Source: Brachybacterium epidermidis (GTDB lineage Bacteria > Actinomycetota > Actinomycetes > Actinomycetales > Dermabacteraceae). Taken from it: a stretch of 64,000 nucleotides of DNA. Made by a program: the position numbers and the translations under genes. Where the stretch lies: NCBI RefSeq assembly GCF_015209585.1, contig NZ_JADEYR010000005.1, positions 62,001-126,000 of the forward strand, given 5' to 3'. The notes under the pieces are model-generated. The model worked only from the letters and a program-made list of their open reading frames with translations, did no database searches and was not told where the DNA came from. Below are positions 34,886 through 44,420 of the stretch, one piece after another; position 1 is the first letter of the stretch; the number at the start of each line of letters is the position of its first letter.

Positions 34886-34911
34886 GACCGCCGCCACAGC
34901 GGCGGTCTGCT
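34886..34911 (+). terminator. Hairpin downstream of hrpB
   Basis: CAGACCGCCGC, short loop, GCGGCGGTCTG: eleven pairs, no U-run. It is about 95 nt after the hrpB stop. Confidence 0.45.
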
Positions 34912-35061
34912 CGTCGATCAGCCGTCGCAGCACCCGGCAGACGGGGTGGATCTTCCGCGCCGTTGCGCATCCGCCGATGGTCGACAGAAGCACCCGGTGC
35001 GGCGCACGACTCCCGCCCGGCGCGAAACGGGACGCCTGCCCGGTGGCCTGTGCTGGCTCTA

Positions 35062-35113
35062 AGAGCGGGGCGCACCTCAGAACCATTTCTGGTTCTCAGA
35101 TGCGCCCGGCTCT
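35062..35113. repeat. 52-nt extended imperfect palindrome
   Basis: Nested arms AGAGC, GGGCGCA and AGAACCA pair with TGGTTCT, TGCGCCC and GCTCT; internal 1x1 and 4x4 mismatched loops and a TTTC apex, 19 pairs in total. Confidence 0.6.
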
Positions 35114-35268
35114 CAGTCCCGAAAGAAGGACCACGCGGCTCGGCGACGGCCAGCCCGACCCCAGGAGGCCAACCTCCTGGCCTCGCCCGGGCCACCCGGG
35201 CCGCCCGGGCCACCCGGGCGACCCGGCCTCGCCCGGGAGGAGCCGGGGCCGCCCGTAGACTCCAGCGC

Positions 35269-36567
35269 GTGCAGTGCCATCATTTCGACGCCGGGGAGTG
35301 CCGCTCCTGCACGCTCCTGGACATCCCGCGTGAGCGTCAGGTCGCGACAGCGAGCGCCCGGATCCGCGAACTGCTCGCTCCCTTCGTGCACACCGAGGTG
35401 GCGGATCCGTGGGCACCACCGATCCTGGGCCCGGAGGCCGGGTTCCGGTCCCGCGGCAAGATGGCCGTGGCCGGCACCGCCGCCGCCCCCGTTCTGGGGC
35501 TGCCCGGCCAGCCCACCACTGCGGACCTCTCGGACTGCCCGCTGTACCCGCCGGGCGTCGAGGAGGTGCTGGAGGGCGCGAAGCAGCTGATCCGTCGAGC
35601 GCAGGTCCCGCCGTACGACGTCGCACGTCGACGCGGCGAGATCAAGAACGTGCTGGTCACCGTCACACCTGAGGCGGAGCACTACCTGCGCTTGGTGCTG
35701 CGCAGCGAGAAGGCCCGGGCGCGGATCCGTGAGCACCTTCCGCGTCTGCTGGAGGCGCACCCCTCGGTGGTGGGGGTCAGTGCCAACATCCATCCCGCGC
35801 ACACCACCGCAGTCGAGGGCGAGCAGGAGATCCATCTGGCCGGCAGCACCTCGATCGGTGTGCGCACCGGGGACGTGGAGCTGCAGGCCCGACCGCAGTC
35901 GTTCCTGCAGACCAACACGGAGGTGGCCGGTGAGCTGTACCGACAGGCGGCGGCCTGGATCGCGGACGCCGGTGTCGGCCACGAACGGGCTGCCGCGGGC
36001 AGAGCCCAGGCTGCCACGCGCCGGGCCCAGGCGGCGACGGACGCCGCGCATGACCTGCGGGTGTGGGACCTGTACTGCGGGCTGGGCGGTTTCGCGCTGC
36101 ATGTGGCACGCGCCGTGCCCTCGGCCGAGGTCACGGGCGTGGAGGCCTCCGCACAGGCCATTGAGGGGGCACGGGAGGCCGCACAGGCGGAGGGGTTGGA
36201 GGTGCGGTTCCTCGCGGAGGACGCCACCGCGTGGGCGCGCCGACAGAGCGCACCGGGCTGCAGCACCGACGGCAGGCCCAAACCGTCCCCGGGGGGCCTC
36301 GGTGGCGGGAACGGCGCCGTGCCGGACTCAGGGGCACCCGACGTGGTGATCGTGAACCCGCCCCGTCGAGGGATCGGTGCGGAGCTCGCGTCCTGGCTGC
36401 AGGAATCGCCTGTCCCGCAGGTGGTCTACTCCAGCTGCAATCCGGCCACCCTGGCCACAGATCTGGCGGTGATGCCCTCGCTGAGGATCGTGGCAGCGCG
36501 CTATGTGGACATGTTCCCGCACACGGAGCATGCCGAGGTGATCGTGATGCTGCACAGGATCCACTGA
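35269..36567 (+). CDS. rlmC: 23S rRNA (uracil-C5)-methyltransferase RlmC/RumB-like
   Basis: A 432-residue SAM-dependent RNA methyltransferase. The [4Fe-4S] cysteines are CHHFDAGECRSC (Cys3, 11, 14) and Cys90 in LSDCPLY. The SAM site is VWDLYCGLGGFALHVA, the substrate motif IVNPPRRG and the catalytic cysteine lies in VVYSSCNPATLATDL. The short N terminus without a TRAM domain favours RlmC over RlmD. GTG 35269 begins the family-typical VQCHHFDAG and has no clear ribosome-binding site. Near residue 245 a 21-bp duplication (RAQAATRRAQAAT) enlarges the loop before the SAM domain. Confidence 0.9.
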   Translation: MQCHHFDAGECRSCTLLDIPRERQVATASARIRELLAPFVHTEVADPWAPPILGPEAGFRSRGKMAVAGTAAAPVLGLPGQPTTADLSDCPLYPPGVEEVLEGAKQLIRRAQVPPYDVARRRGEIKNVLVTVTPEAEHYLRLVLRSEKARARIREHLPRLLEAHPSVVGVSANIHPAHTTAVEGEQEIHLAGSTSIGVRTGDVELQARPQSFLQTNTEVAGELYRQAAAWIADAGVGHERAAAGRAQAATRRAQAATDAAHDLRVWDLYCGLGGFALHVARAVPSAEVTGVEASAQAIEGAREAAQAEGLEVRFLAEDATAWARRQSAPGCSTDGRPKPSPGGLGGGNGAVPDSGAPDVVIVNPPRRGIGAELASWLQESPVPQVVYSSCNPATLATDLAVMPSLRIVAARYVDMFPHTEHAEVIVMLHRIH

Positions 36568-36598
36568 CGAGCCCCGCCGGACCTGGCACAGTGGCCCC

Positions 36599-37246
36599 AT
36601 GCTCGCCACCACCGACACCCAGCTGAGGGACGTCACCCGCACCGTCGAGCAGGACGGCCCGGGCTTCGCCGTGATCCTCGCGCAGGCCTTCGATGCCCCA
36701 CCCGCCGAGGTGTGGGCCGCCCTCACCGAGCCCGCCCGCATCTTGCGGTACTTCGGGGAGGTCAACGGTGAGCTGCGCGAGGGCGGGGAGTTCCGGATCC
36801 CGATGATGGGGGTCCACGGGCCCGTCCTCACGGTGCACGAGCGGGAGCTGCTCCGCCTCGCCTGGGGGTTCGAGGCGCATGCCAGCAGCGTGGAGCTGCG
36901 CATCGCCCCGTCGGCCGACGGCACCGAGTCCCTGTTCACCCTGCGCCACCACGTGCCGGCCGACGAGCACTGGGACACCTACGGCCCCGCCGCCACCGGC
37001 TGCGGCTGGGACGGCGCTCTGCTGGGACTGGCCCGCCATCTGCAGCAGCCCGCCACCTCCTGGACCCAGGAGATGGCCGGGTTCGAGACCTCCTCCGAGG
37101 GCCGCGAGTTCGTCACCGCCCCCTGCGAGCTGTGGCAGCAGGCCCATCTGGCCGCCGGAGCGGATCCTCATCAGGCGCACGAGGCCGCCGCGCGCACTGC
37201 GGCCTTCTACCGCGGCGAGGGCCCGAACGGCGGGGATGCCGCATGA
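36599..37246 (+). CDS. SRPBCC (AHSA1-type) domain protein
   Basis: A 215-residue START/SRPBCC-fold protein: FDAPPAEVWAALTEPARILRYFG at residues 31-53 and LLRLAWGF are typical of AHSA1 proteins, usually about 150 residues. The extra ~65 C-terminal residues are helical (WTQEMAGFETSSEGREF). Such proteins bind small hydrophobic ligands or act as stress-linked helpers; no substrate is suggested. Its stop overlaps the asparaginase start (ATGA), so the two are co-translated. Confidence 0.8.
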   Translation: MLATTDTQLRDVTRTVEQDGPGFAVILAQAFDAPPAEVWAALTEPARILRYFGEVNGELREGGEFRIPMMGVHGPVLTVHERELLRLAWGFEAHASSVELRIAPSADGTESLFTLRHHVPADEHWDTYGPAATGCGWDGALLGLARHLQQPATSWTQEMAGFETSSEGREFVTAPCELWQQAHLAAGADPHQAHEAAARTAAFYRGEGPNGGDAA

Positions 37247-38361
37247 CCGCGCAGTCCCCCGATCCAGGAATCCCCACCGACCCCGCCTCCGAGCTCGCGG
37301 CAGCCTGGCCGGGCCACGATGGTGGGGCATCGGCACCAGGGCCCGACCAGGGGATGTCGGCGCCCGCCGCACCGCGGGCACGGGTGGCGCTGCTGTCCCT
37401 GGGCGGCACCATCTTCATGACCCAGGACCTCACCGGCCTGCGGGCCGCGCCTGATGCCTCCACCGGTGCGGACCTCGCCCGCACCCTGATCGACGGTGTG
37501 GCCGTGGGGCATACCGAGGTTGCCAACGTCGGCTCACCCTCGGTGACCGCGGCTCACCTGCGCGAGGTGCTGGAGCTGGCGCGAGCCGCGGTCGACGGCG
37601 GCGCGGCCGGGGTGGTGCTCACCCACGGCACCGACACCCTGGAGGAGTCGGCCTTCGTGCTGAACCGCTACTGGGACCGGGAGGCACCGCTGGTGCTCAC
37701 CGGTGCGATGCGACCGGCGAACGCCCCCGGGGCCGACGGGCCCGCGAACCTGCGCGACGCCGTGCGCACGGCGGCCGCGCCATCGGCCCGCGGCCTGGGC
37801 GTGCTGGCCGTGTTCGATGCGATGGTGCACCTGGCAGACCGGGTCACCAAGACCTCCTCCCGCTCAGTGGACGCCTTCGCCTCCGAGCCCTCAGGGCCGA
37901 TGGCCCTGGTGGACGAGGAGGATCTGCGCCTGGTGTACCGGCCGCTGGACCGCACCGCCCTGATCGGCGGGGCCCTGCCCGCCACGCTCCCGCGCGTGCC
38001 GAGCCTCGTCTCCGGCATCGGCGAGGACCTGGCGCTGCTCGACAGTCTGACCCCCGGGGCGATCGACGGTCTGGTGATCGCGGGCGCCGGCATGGGCCAC
38101 GTCTCCGCCGATGCGGTGCCGCGGGTGCGAGCCCTCACCGACGCCGGAGTGCCGGTGGTGGTGGCGACCCGCGTGGCCACGGGAGGAACCTCCACCCGGC
38201 ACTACGACTACCCCGGATCCGAGGTGGACCTGATCGCCAACGGGGCGGTGATGGCGGGGGCCCTGCCGCCCCAGAAGGCCCGCCTGCTGCTGCAGGTGCT
38301 GCTGGCATCCGGGGCCCAGCAGGACCGGGTGCGCCGCACCTTCGAGGCCTACGCGTACTGA
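37243..38361 (+). CDS. L-asparaginase (type I/II family)
   Basis: A 372-residue asparaginase: GGTIFMT (nucleophile Thr56) and VVLTHGTDTLEES (second Thr-Asp pair, about 125-137), then TGAMRPANAPGADGPANL. It hydrolyses asparagine to aspartate and ammonia. A 45-residue Pro/Ala-rich leader precedes the domain and there is no signal peptide, so it is probably cytoplasmic. ATG 37243 overlaps the stop of the SRPBCC gene. Confidence 0.92.
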   Translation: MTAQSPDPGIPTDPASELAAAWPGHDGGASAPGPDQGMSAPAAPRARVALLSLGGTIFMTQDLTGLRAAPDASTGADLARTLIDGVAVGHTEVANVGSPSVTAAHLREVLELARAAVDGGAAGVVLTHGTDTLEESAFVLNRYWDREAPLVLTGAMRPANAPGADGPANLRDAVRTAAAPSARGLGVLAVFDAMVHLADRVTKTSSRSVDAFASEPSGPMALVDEEDLRLVYRPLDRTALIGGALPATLPRVPSLVSGIGEDLALLDSLTPGAIDGLVIAGAGMGHVSADAVPRVRALTDAGVPVVVATRVATGGTSTRHYDYPGSEVDLIANGAVMAGALPPQKARLLLQVLLASGAQQDRVRRTFEAYAY

Positions 38362-38493
38362 GGCTGTACCGCGCGAACGATCCACCGAGGGACGGACCGC
38401 ACCTGCTCACGCGCTGCGCGAACAGCCTGGCCCCCTCCCCCGCACCGGGTGACACACTGGAGGCATCCGATCCCGTCCTGAGAGGTGCTCCCC

Positions 38494-39429
38494 ATGACTG
38501 TTCCCGTTGATCCGTCGCCCGCCCTGCAGCAGTACGCCCACCCGGAGAAGCTGGTGACCACCGACTGGCTGACCGAGAACCTCGACAAGGTCGGCACGAG
38601 CGAACTGGTGGTGGTGGAGTCCGACGAGGACGTGCTGCTGTACGAGACCGGGCACATCCCCGGCGCCGTGAAGGTGGACTGGCACCTGGATCTCAACGAC
38701 CCCGTCACCCGCGACTACGTGGACGGCGAGGGTTTCGCGAGGCTGATGGACGCCTCCGGCATCTCCCGCGACACCACCGTGGTGGTCTACGGCGACAAGT
38801 CCAACTGGTGGGCCGCCTACGCCCTGTGGGTGTTCGAGCTGTTCGGCCACCCCGACGTGCGCCTGCTGGACGGCGGCCGCGCCGCCTGGGAGGCCGAGGG
38901 CCGCGAGATGACCCTGGACCGCCCGGAGATCACTCCCCCGGCAGACGGCCAGGGCTATCCCGTGGTCGACCGGGATGATGCCCCCATCCGCGCCTACCGC
39001 GAGGACGTGCTGGACTTCCTGGGCGGGCAGCTGATCGACGTCCGCTCCCCGCAGGAGTACACCGGCGAGCGCACCCACATGCCGGACTACCCGCAGGAGG
39101 GCACTCTGCGCGGCGGCCACATCCCCACCGCGCGATCGGTGCCGTGGGCCCGCGCCGCCCAGGAGGACGGCCGCTTCAAGTCCCGCGAGGAGCTCGAGGC
39201 GATCTACCGTCAGGAGCTGGCCTTCGACGACGCGGAGCCGGTGATCGCCTACTGCCGCATCGGTGAGCGCTCCAGTCACACCTGGTTCGTGCTCACCTAC
39301 CTGCTGGGCTTCGGGAACGTGCGCAACTACGACGGCTCCTGGACCGAGTGGGGCAACAGCGTGCGCCTGCCGATCGCCCAGGGCACCGAGCCCGGTGAGG
39401 TGCCTGCCGCGAAGGACGCGCGCCGATGA
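38494..39429 (+). CDS. Thiosulfate sulfurtransferase (tandem rhodanese)
   Basis: A 311-residue two-domain rhodanese. The N-terminal domain is inactive ([12 protein letters not shown] instead of a Cys loop) and the C-terminal domain has the active loop [12 protein letters not shown] (Cys253). The actinobacterial CysA/SseA type. It moves sulfane sulfur from thiosulfate to acceptors. ATG 38494 has GAGAGG 8 nt upstream; GTG 38485 is inside that site. It overlaps sufE by 4 nt (ATGA), a frequent pairing that links sulfur transfer with Fe-S assembly. Confidence 0.92.
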   Translation: MTVPVDPSPALQQYAHPEKLVTTDWLTENLDKVGTSELVVVESDEDVLLYETGHIPGAVKVDWHLDLNDPVTRDYVDGEGFARLMDASGISRDTTVVVYGDKSNWWAAYALWVFELFGHPDVRLLDGGRAAWEAEGREMTLDRPEITPPADGQGYPVVDRDDAPIRAYREDVLDFLGGQLIDVRSPQEYTGERTHMPDYPQEGTLRGGHIPTARSVPWARAAQEDGRFKSREELEAIYRQELAFDDAEPVIAYCRIGERSSHTWFVLTYLLGFGNVRNYDGSWTEWGNSVRLPIAQGTEPGEVPAAKDARR

Positions 39430-39896
39430 GCGCCGACGCCACCGCGACCGGGCCCGATGCCCTCCCCGAGAGCTTCCGCGAGATCGCCGAGGACTTCCAC
39501 GCCCTCGGCGAGCGGGATCGCCTGCAGCTGCTGCTGGAGTTCTCCCAGGGCCTGCCGGAGCTGCCGGAGCGCTATGCGGACCATCCCGAGCTGCTCGAGC
39601 CCGTACCGGAGTGCCAGTCCCCGATCTTCCTGATCACCGAGGTGGAGGGCACAGGCCGCGAGGCCACCGCGCACCTGTTCTTCTCCGCCCCACCGGAGGC
39701 CCCCACCACGCGCGGGTTCGCCGGGATCCTCGCAGAGGCGCTCGACGGCCGCTCGGTGGGCGAGGTGCTGGACACCCCCGATGAGGTCACCGCCGAGCTG
39801 GGCCTGGCCGAAGTGGTCAGCCCGCTGCGCCTGCGCGGCATGAGCGGGATGCTGGGTCGCATCAAGCGGCAGCTGCGGGAGAAGTCCGGGGCCTGA
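39426..39896 (+). CDS. sufE: SufE family cysteine desulfurase-activating protein
   Basis: A 156-residue SufE-like protein; the sulfur-accepting cysteine is Cys63 in [10 protein letters not shown], and the C-terminal [17 protein letters not shown]-type helix (here [14 protein letters not shown]) is characteristic. It accepts persulfide sulfur from a SufS-type desulfurase for Fe-S cluster assembly. It is coupled to the rhodanese gene by ATGA overlap. Confidence 0.92.
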   Translation: MSADATATGPDALPESFREIAEDFHALGERDRLQLLLEFSQGLPELPERYADHPELLEPVPECQSPIFLITEVEGTGREATAHLFFSAPPEAPTTRGFAGILAEALDGRSVGEVLDTPDEVTAELGLAEVVSPLRLRGMSGMLGRIKRQLREKSGA

Positions 39897-39934
39897 CGGC
39901 GCACGGCGTCGGCCCACGACCGGGGCCCGGCGAC

Positions 39935-41017
39935 TCAGCTGCTGGGCGGGCGCTTCCTCGTCCGACCGCTGCCGCCGGCCCCGCTGCCGCCGCCGTCCTC
40001 GCGGGAGGCCTCGCGCTGCTGGTACATGTCGAAGGCACGCTCCCCCACCGTCCGCATGACCTCGAAGGTCTTGCGCCCCGTGTCGGAGGTGGCGAAGCCG
40101 TTCAGTGCGGCGACCTGTTCGGCGATGCCCCGGCGCGGCGCACCGTCCTCGGTGCCGCCGTCATCGTCCGCGGGCCCCGTCGAGCCCTCGCCGGCACTCG
40201 AGGTCGCTGCGGTCCAGGCCTTCCCGGTGGAGGTGCGTCCACCACCGGTGCCCGCGCTCACCCGGGGGCGCGTTCCGGTGCTGTCGTCCGCCTCGGCCCT
40301 GCCGGTGCGACGCTCCTCGATGCGCCGGTGCTTGTCGTCGGCCTCCTTGAGCTCGAGCGGCACGGTCACCACGCGCACGAGCGCGGTGCGCACCTCCTCC
40401 CGGATCCGGCCGGCCTGCTCGGTGACGTACTCCTCCTCGCCGGGCAGGGACCGGTCGCGCTCAGCCTCGAAGCCGACCCCCTGCTCCGTGGCGGCCTGTG
40501 CGGCGTGGGCGCCCCGCTCCATCCGCCAGGCCCGAGTGAGCAGGAACGAGGCGAGGTCGGCGGCCACCTCGAGGGAGAGCCCGTAGGCGTCGGCGGAGGA
40601 GGGCGCGCGCGTGAGCTCGATGGCGTCGTCGCGCTCCAGCAGGCTGGGAGCGATGTCGATCGCGGCCAGCACCTCACTGACGAAGGACTGGAAGGCGGCA
40701 TCGCCGGGTACGTCAGCGCGACGCAGCTCGGCGCGGCCCCACTGCTGCGGCAGCTGCACCAGGCTCACGCCCTCGCGGGCGAACTCGTCCAGCGCGGCCT
40801 GGCGCATCAGGCGGCGGGCCCGACGGACCAGCTGGTCCGCATCGGCTCCGCGCGGCACGTCACCGAACACCTCGCGGGCGTCGGCCAGCGCCTCCCCTGC
40901 GGCGAGCACCGCCGGGTCATTGCGGCGGCGGGCTGGGCGTCGCTCCTGGTCGGAGCGCTTCGGGGTGCCTGGCGAGCGGCGCGGGAGCTTCCCGCGCAGT
41001 GCATCGAGCTTGGACAT
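39935..41017 (-). CDS. Hypothetical protein, charged and mostly helical
   Basis: A 360-residue protein of unknown family. Residues 1-45 are strongly basic (LRGKLPRRSPGTPKRSDQER), 45-240 are predicted helical with alternating acid and base, 240-300 are low complexity, and the last ~15 residues are basic again (SGRTRKRPPSS). No signal peptide or membrane segment. ATG 41017 follows GGGGAGGTTC. It is divergent from dps, so the two share a 117-bp promoter region. Confidence 0.6.
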   Translation of the reverse strand: MSKLDALRGKLPRRSPGTPKRSDQERRPARRRNDPAVLAAGEALADAREVFGDVPRGADADQLVRRARRLMRQAALDEFAREGVSLVQLPQQWGRAELRRADVPGDAAFQSFVSEVLAAIDIAPSLLERDDAIELTRAPSSADAYGLSLEVAADLASFLLTRAWRMERGAHAAQAATEQGVGFEAERDRSLPGEEEYVTEQAGRIREEVRTALVRVVTVPLELKEADDKHRRIEERRTGRAEADDSTGTRPRVSAGTGGGRTSTGKAWTAATSSAGEGSTGPADDDGGTEDGAPRRGIAEQVAALNGFATSDTGRKTFEVMRTVGERAFDMYQQREASREDGGGSGAGGSGRTRKRPPSS

Positions 41018-41134
41018 CCGTGAACCTCCCCGTGGTCGTCAGAACAGCGCCATGGTACGGGCGAGGAACATCGCGCGGTCGATCAGCGTTGCACCAACGA
41101 GCAAGCCCTGTTCGACGACCTTCAAGGAGATGAC

Positions 41135-41626
41135 ATGGCCGACCTCGCATACACCGTTCCCGGTCTCGGCACCGAGGACTCCCAGCGCCTGGTGGAGTCC
41201 CTGCAGGACCGCCTGCACGCGATGAACGATCTGCACCTCACCCTCAAGCACGCCCACTGGAACGTGGTGGGCCCCCGCTTCATCGCGGTCCACGAGATGC
41301 TGGACCCGCAGGTCGAACTGGTGCGCGGCTACGCCGACGAGCTCGCCGAGCGCATCGCCCAGCTGGGCGCCAGCCCCGTCGGCACCCCCGGTCGCCTGGT
41401 CTCGGACCGCAGCTGGTCCGACTACGAGCTGGGCAAGGCCGACACCCAGGAGCACCTGAAGGCCATCGACGCGGTGTACGACGGCGTGATCGCCTCCAAC
41501 CGCAAGGCCATCACGCTGGCCGGCGAGCTGGACCCGATCACCGAGGACCTCCTGATCGGCCAGACGGCCGAGCTGGAGAAGTTCCAGTGGTTCGTGCGCG
41601 CTCACTTCGAGGGTTCCCAGGCCTGA
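41135..41626 (+). CDS. dps: DNA starvation/stationary-phase protection protein Dps
   Basis: A 163-residue ferritin-like mini-ferritin. The intersubunit ferroxidase ligands are visible: LKHAHWNVVGPRFIAVHEMLD (His and Asp) and the next helix VRGYADELAERI (Glu). It oxidises and stores iron, and shields DNA from hydroxyl radicals in a dodecamer. AAGGAG lies 6 nt before ATG 41135. Single gene. Confidence 0.95.
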   Translation: MADLAYTVPGLGTEDSQRLVESLQDRLHAMNDLHLTLKHAHWNVVGPRFIAVHEMLDPQVELVRGYADELAERIAQLGASPVGTPGRLVSDRSWSDYELGKADTQEHLKAIDAVYDGVIASNRKAITLAGELDPITEDLLIGQTAELEKFQWFVRAHFEGSQA

Positions 41627-41766
41627 TCGGCCAGTGCCCACTGTCGGCCGGATCGACCTGGTCGACGTACCGCGGCGCGCACGGCGCGGCAGCTGCCCCG
41701 GGGCGGTTGCCGCGCCGTCGTCGTCCCTCACCTGGAACGGCGTCCTTCACCTGAGACAATGCCTGC

Positions 41767-43125
41767 ATGTCTATCGCCGAACCCACCGCTGACGAGCTGA
41801 CCACCCTGCAGGACGAGGCGGTGCGCTTCACCCGTGAACTGATCCGCATCGACACCACGAACTTCGGCACGGGCGATCCGGCCACCTGGGGCAAGGGCGA
41901 GACCGAGGCCGCCGAGTACGCGGTCGCGCTGTTGCGCGAGGTGGGCCTGGAGCCGGTGGTGCACGAGTCCGCCCCGGGCCGCCCCAACGTGTTCGTGCGC
42001 CTGCCCGGGGAGGACCGGGAGCGCGGTGGCCTGGTGATCCACGGTCACCTCGACGTGGTGCCGGCCAACGCGGAGGACTGGTCGGTCGATCCCTTCGCCG
42101 CCGAGATCCGGGACGGCATGATCTACGGTCGCGGCGCGGTGGACATGAAGGACATGGTGGGGATGATGCTGGCGTTGGCGCGGCACCTGGCCCGCACCGG
42201 CCAGCAGCCCCCGCGCGACCTGGTGTTCGCCTTCTTCGCCGACGAGGAGGCCGGCGGGGTCTACGGCAGCCGCTGGGTGGTGGCCCACCATCCCGAGCTG
42301 TTCGAGGGCTGCACCGAGTCGATCAGCGAGGTGGGCGGGTACTCGATCACTCTGCCGGAGAAGGCGAGCGGTGAGGACGTGCGCGCCTACCTGGTGCAGA
42401 CCGCCGAGAAGGGCCTGGCCTGGGGTCGTCTGCGCGCGACCGGTCGTGCAGGTCACGGTTCGGTGCCCAATGACGAGAACCCCATCGTGCGCCTGGCCCG
42501 CGCGATCGTGGCGATCGACGAGCACGAGTTCCCCGATGAGATGACCGCAGCGGTGCAGGCCCTGTACGACGGGGTCACCGAGATCACCGGCATCGGCTGG
42601 GACGAGGAGGACCTGCGGGCCTTCCTGCCGATGATGGGCGGGGCGAGGCAGTTCGTCTCCGGCACCCTCGCGGACACCACCAACGTGACGATGCTGGACG
42701 CCGGCTACAAGGGCAACGTGGTCCCCCAGGTGGCGGAGGCCTCGATCGACTGCCGCTTCCTGCCCGGCCACCAGGACAGCCTCAAGCAGCTGCTGGAGGA
42801 GCTGGCCGGGGAGCACGTGGAGGTGATCTTCGATCACGTGGGCATCTCCCTGGACGCCCCGCGCCAGTCCCCCCTGATCGATGCGATGACCCGCTCCCTG
42901 GAGGCCGAGGACCCGGGCTGCCGGGTGCTCCCCTACTGCCTGAGCGCGGGTACGGACAACAAGCAGCTCAAGGAGCTGGGCATCGACGGGTACGGCTTCA
43001 CCCCGCTGCAGCTGCCCGCGGATCTGGACTTCGCGCCGCTGTTCCACGGCGTGGACGAGCGGGTCCCCGTGGACGCTGTGCGGTTCGGGGCGCGGGTGCT
43101 GCTGCGCCTGGTGCGGGAGAGCTGA
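41767..43125 (+). CDS. M20 family metallopeptidase
   Basis: A 452-residue zinc peptidase. The metal ligands are seen in GHLDVVPAN, YGRGAVDMKDMVG and FADEEAGG (the Glu-Glu pair with the catalytic base), and SAGTDNKQL near the C terminus supplies the last. The lid domain lies between. It resembles M20/ArgE-DapE-type deacylases and dipeptidases; substrate unknown. No signal peptide. ATG 41767 has a GAGACAATGCCTGC leader with weak ribosome binding, possibly a leaderless start after GAGACAAT. Confidence 0.9.
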   Translation: MSIAEPTADELTTLQDEAVRFTRELIRIDTTNFGTGDPATWGKGETEAAEYAVALLREVGLEPVVHESAPGRPNVFVRLPGEDRERGGLVIHGHLDVVPANAEDWSVDPFAAEIRDGMIYGRGAVDMKDMVGMMLALARHLARTGQQPPRDLVFAFFADEEAGGVYGSRWVVAHHPELFEGCTESISEVGGYSITLPEKASGEDVRAYLVQTAEKGLAWGRLRATGRAGHGSVPNDENPIVRLARAIVAIDEHEFPDEMTAAVQALYDGVTEITGIGWDEEDLRAFLPMMGGARQFVSGTLADTTNVTMLDAGYKGNVVPQVAEASIDCRFLPGHQDSLKQLLEELAGEHVEVIFDHVGISLDAPRQSPLIDAMTRSLEAEDPGCRVLPYCLSAGTDNKQLKELGIDGYGFTPLQLPADLDFAPLFHGVDERVPVDAVRFGARVLLRLVRES

Positions 43126-43205
43126 GCGCGGGAGCGTCGGCGGGGGTGGGCCCCGCGGGCCCGTGCCCGGATGAAGCGTTGTCCACGGTGCGGCACAATC
43201 GATCC

Positions 43206-44048
43206 ATGCTCCCCTTCATGGCCGGCAGGTCTGGACCCCAGGGCCATCCCCTGCTCGAGGTGCTGGCGGGGCAGACGATCGTGCACACCCGCGTGGCCGC
43301 GCGCGGCACCTGGACGGTGACCGCCCGCGGCTGGGTGCTGCACTCCCGCATCCAGCTGCTCGACCAGGACGCGGTCGGCCTGCGCGATCCGCGCCTGATC
43401 GGTGCGCGGATCGCCACCGCTGAGATGCTGCCCGACGGCACGCTGAGCCTGGCACTGCAGGGCGGCGGCGCCGGTCCTCAGCCGGCACGGGCGCCGAGTC
43501 GCCTCACCACCGCGACGCCCTGGCGACTGGAGGGCCCGCAGCGGGCACTGCTGGAGGCCGACGAGAAGGGGCACCTCTGCGCCGCTCCACCCGGACCGCC
43601 GGTGTTCGCGACCCCGGAGGCGGTGGCCGAGTTCTCCGCTTCCGAGCCCAGCGGCATCGAGCAGCGCCTGCTGAAGATCGCCGAGGGCACCTGGCTGCAC
43701 CCGGGCCACGTGGTGGAGCTGCTGGCCAATGCCGGGGCGCTCGAGGACGAGGAGTTCGAGCGCCGCGGCCCCATCCTGCTCTCACGCATGCTGGCGCGCG
43801 GTGAGATGCGGGCCGGGTTCGTCACCGACGGCAGGTTCTCCCCCTGGCAGCTGAGCCTGCCCGAGGTCATCGAGCACATCGAAAGCGTGTGGACGGCGAT
43901 CGGCGGCCGCGCACCGGGCCCGGACACGATCGCCTGGTTCGAGATCACCGACACCGGCCGTGAGCACCTGGGGCTGACCGGGCCGCAGTCGCTGCCCCCG
44001 GGGATGTCCGGCTACGACAGTCCCGGCGTGGTGGGCGGCTTCCGGTGA
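43206..44048 (+). CDS. Hypothetical protein
   Basis: A 280-residue protein with no family I recognise. The N-terminal ~95 residues are beta-rich (TIVHTRVAARGTWTVTARGW), the C-terminal half helical (LANAGALEDEEFERRGPILL). No signal peptide or membrane helix. ATG 43206 lies 7 nt after CACAAT, a possible -10 box of a leaderless transcript; the longer frame from 43146 has no ribosome-binding site. Confidence 0.55.
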   Translation: MLPFMAGRSGPQGHPLLEVLAGQTIVHTRVAARGTWTVTARGWVLHSRIQLLDQDAVGLRDPRLIGARIATAEMLPDGTLSLALQGGGAGPQPARAPSRLTTATPWRLEGPQRALLEADEKGHLCAAPPGPPVFATPEAVAEFSASEPSGIEQRLLKIAEGTWLHPGHVVELLANAGALEDEEFERRGPILLSRMLARGEMRAGFVTDGRFSPWQLSLPEVIEHIESVWTAIGGRAPGPDTIAWFEITDTGREHLGLTGPQSLPPGMSGYDSPGVVGGFR

Positions 44049-44134
44049 CGGCCTGGGCCGGCATTCGTCCGCATGGTGGCCCGCATGCGCCGACGGCCTG
44101 CCGTGAGCAACGGGACCATGGAAGGACCATGCAG

Positions 44135-44166
44135 AACGCCCCCGGACCACAGATCCAGGGGCGTTC
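44135..44166 (-). terminator. Hairpin downstream of tRNA-Ser
   Basis: AACGCCCC-TGGA stem with TCCG-GGGGCGTT, 19 nt beyond the tRNA 3' end. No U-run; assignment is tentative. Confidence 0.4.
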
Positions 44167-44184
44167 ATGTCCTAAGGACAAGAG

Positions 44185-44272
44185 CGGTAGCGGCGGGATT
44201 TGAACCCGCGGTACGGGGTCACCGTACACATCATTTCGAGTGATGCACCTTCGGCCGCTCGGACACGCTACC
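44185..44272 (-). tRNA. tRNA-Ser (anticodon CGA)
   Basis: An 88-nt class II tRNA. Acceptor GGTAGCG pairs with CGCTACC, the discriminator is G, the anticodon stem CATCA/TGATG encloses CTCGAAA (anticodon CGA, reading UCG), there is a long variable arm TACGGTGACCCCGTA, and the T arm contains GGTTCAAATCC. The 3' CCA is not encoded. Confidence 0.97.
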
Positions 44273-44420
44273 GCCGACGATCGTAACCGCCGGTACAGCA
44301 CCCGTTCAAACGCAATGGCAGCGGGCGCGAGTCAGCTCACGTCCCACCGTGTCGGCGTCGTGCTCCCACCCCTCCGGAATCGGTTGGGCGGGGACGCAAT
44401 CCGCTGGATAGGCTCGCGCC

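Larger units (their letters stand above)
34793..35268. other. 476-bp intergenic stretch with hairpins and short repeats
   Basis: No gene supported. Visible elements: an 11-bp stem CAGACCGCCGC/GCGGCGGTCTG at about 34886-34911 (probable end of hrpB), a 52-nt imperfect palindrome at 35062-35113, and a run of CCCGGGCCA/CCCGGGCCG units at about 35187-35225 just before rlmC. Confidence 0.7.

Noticed and set aside
34793-35268. Extension of rlmC to the long upstream frame from 34723
   Set aside because: That frame overlaps hrpB and has no family similarity before VQCHHFDAG at 35269.
41135-41626. Bacterioferritin
   Set aside because: Length and the intersubunit His/Asp/Glu motif are those of Dps.
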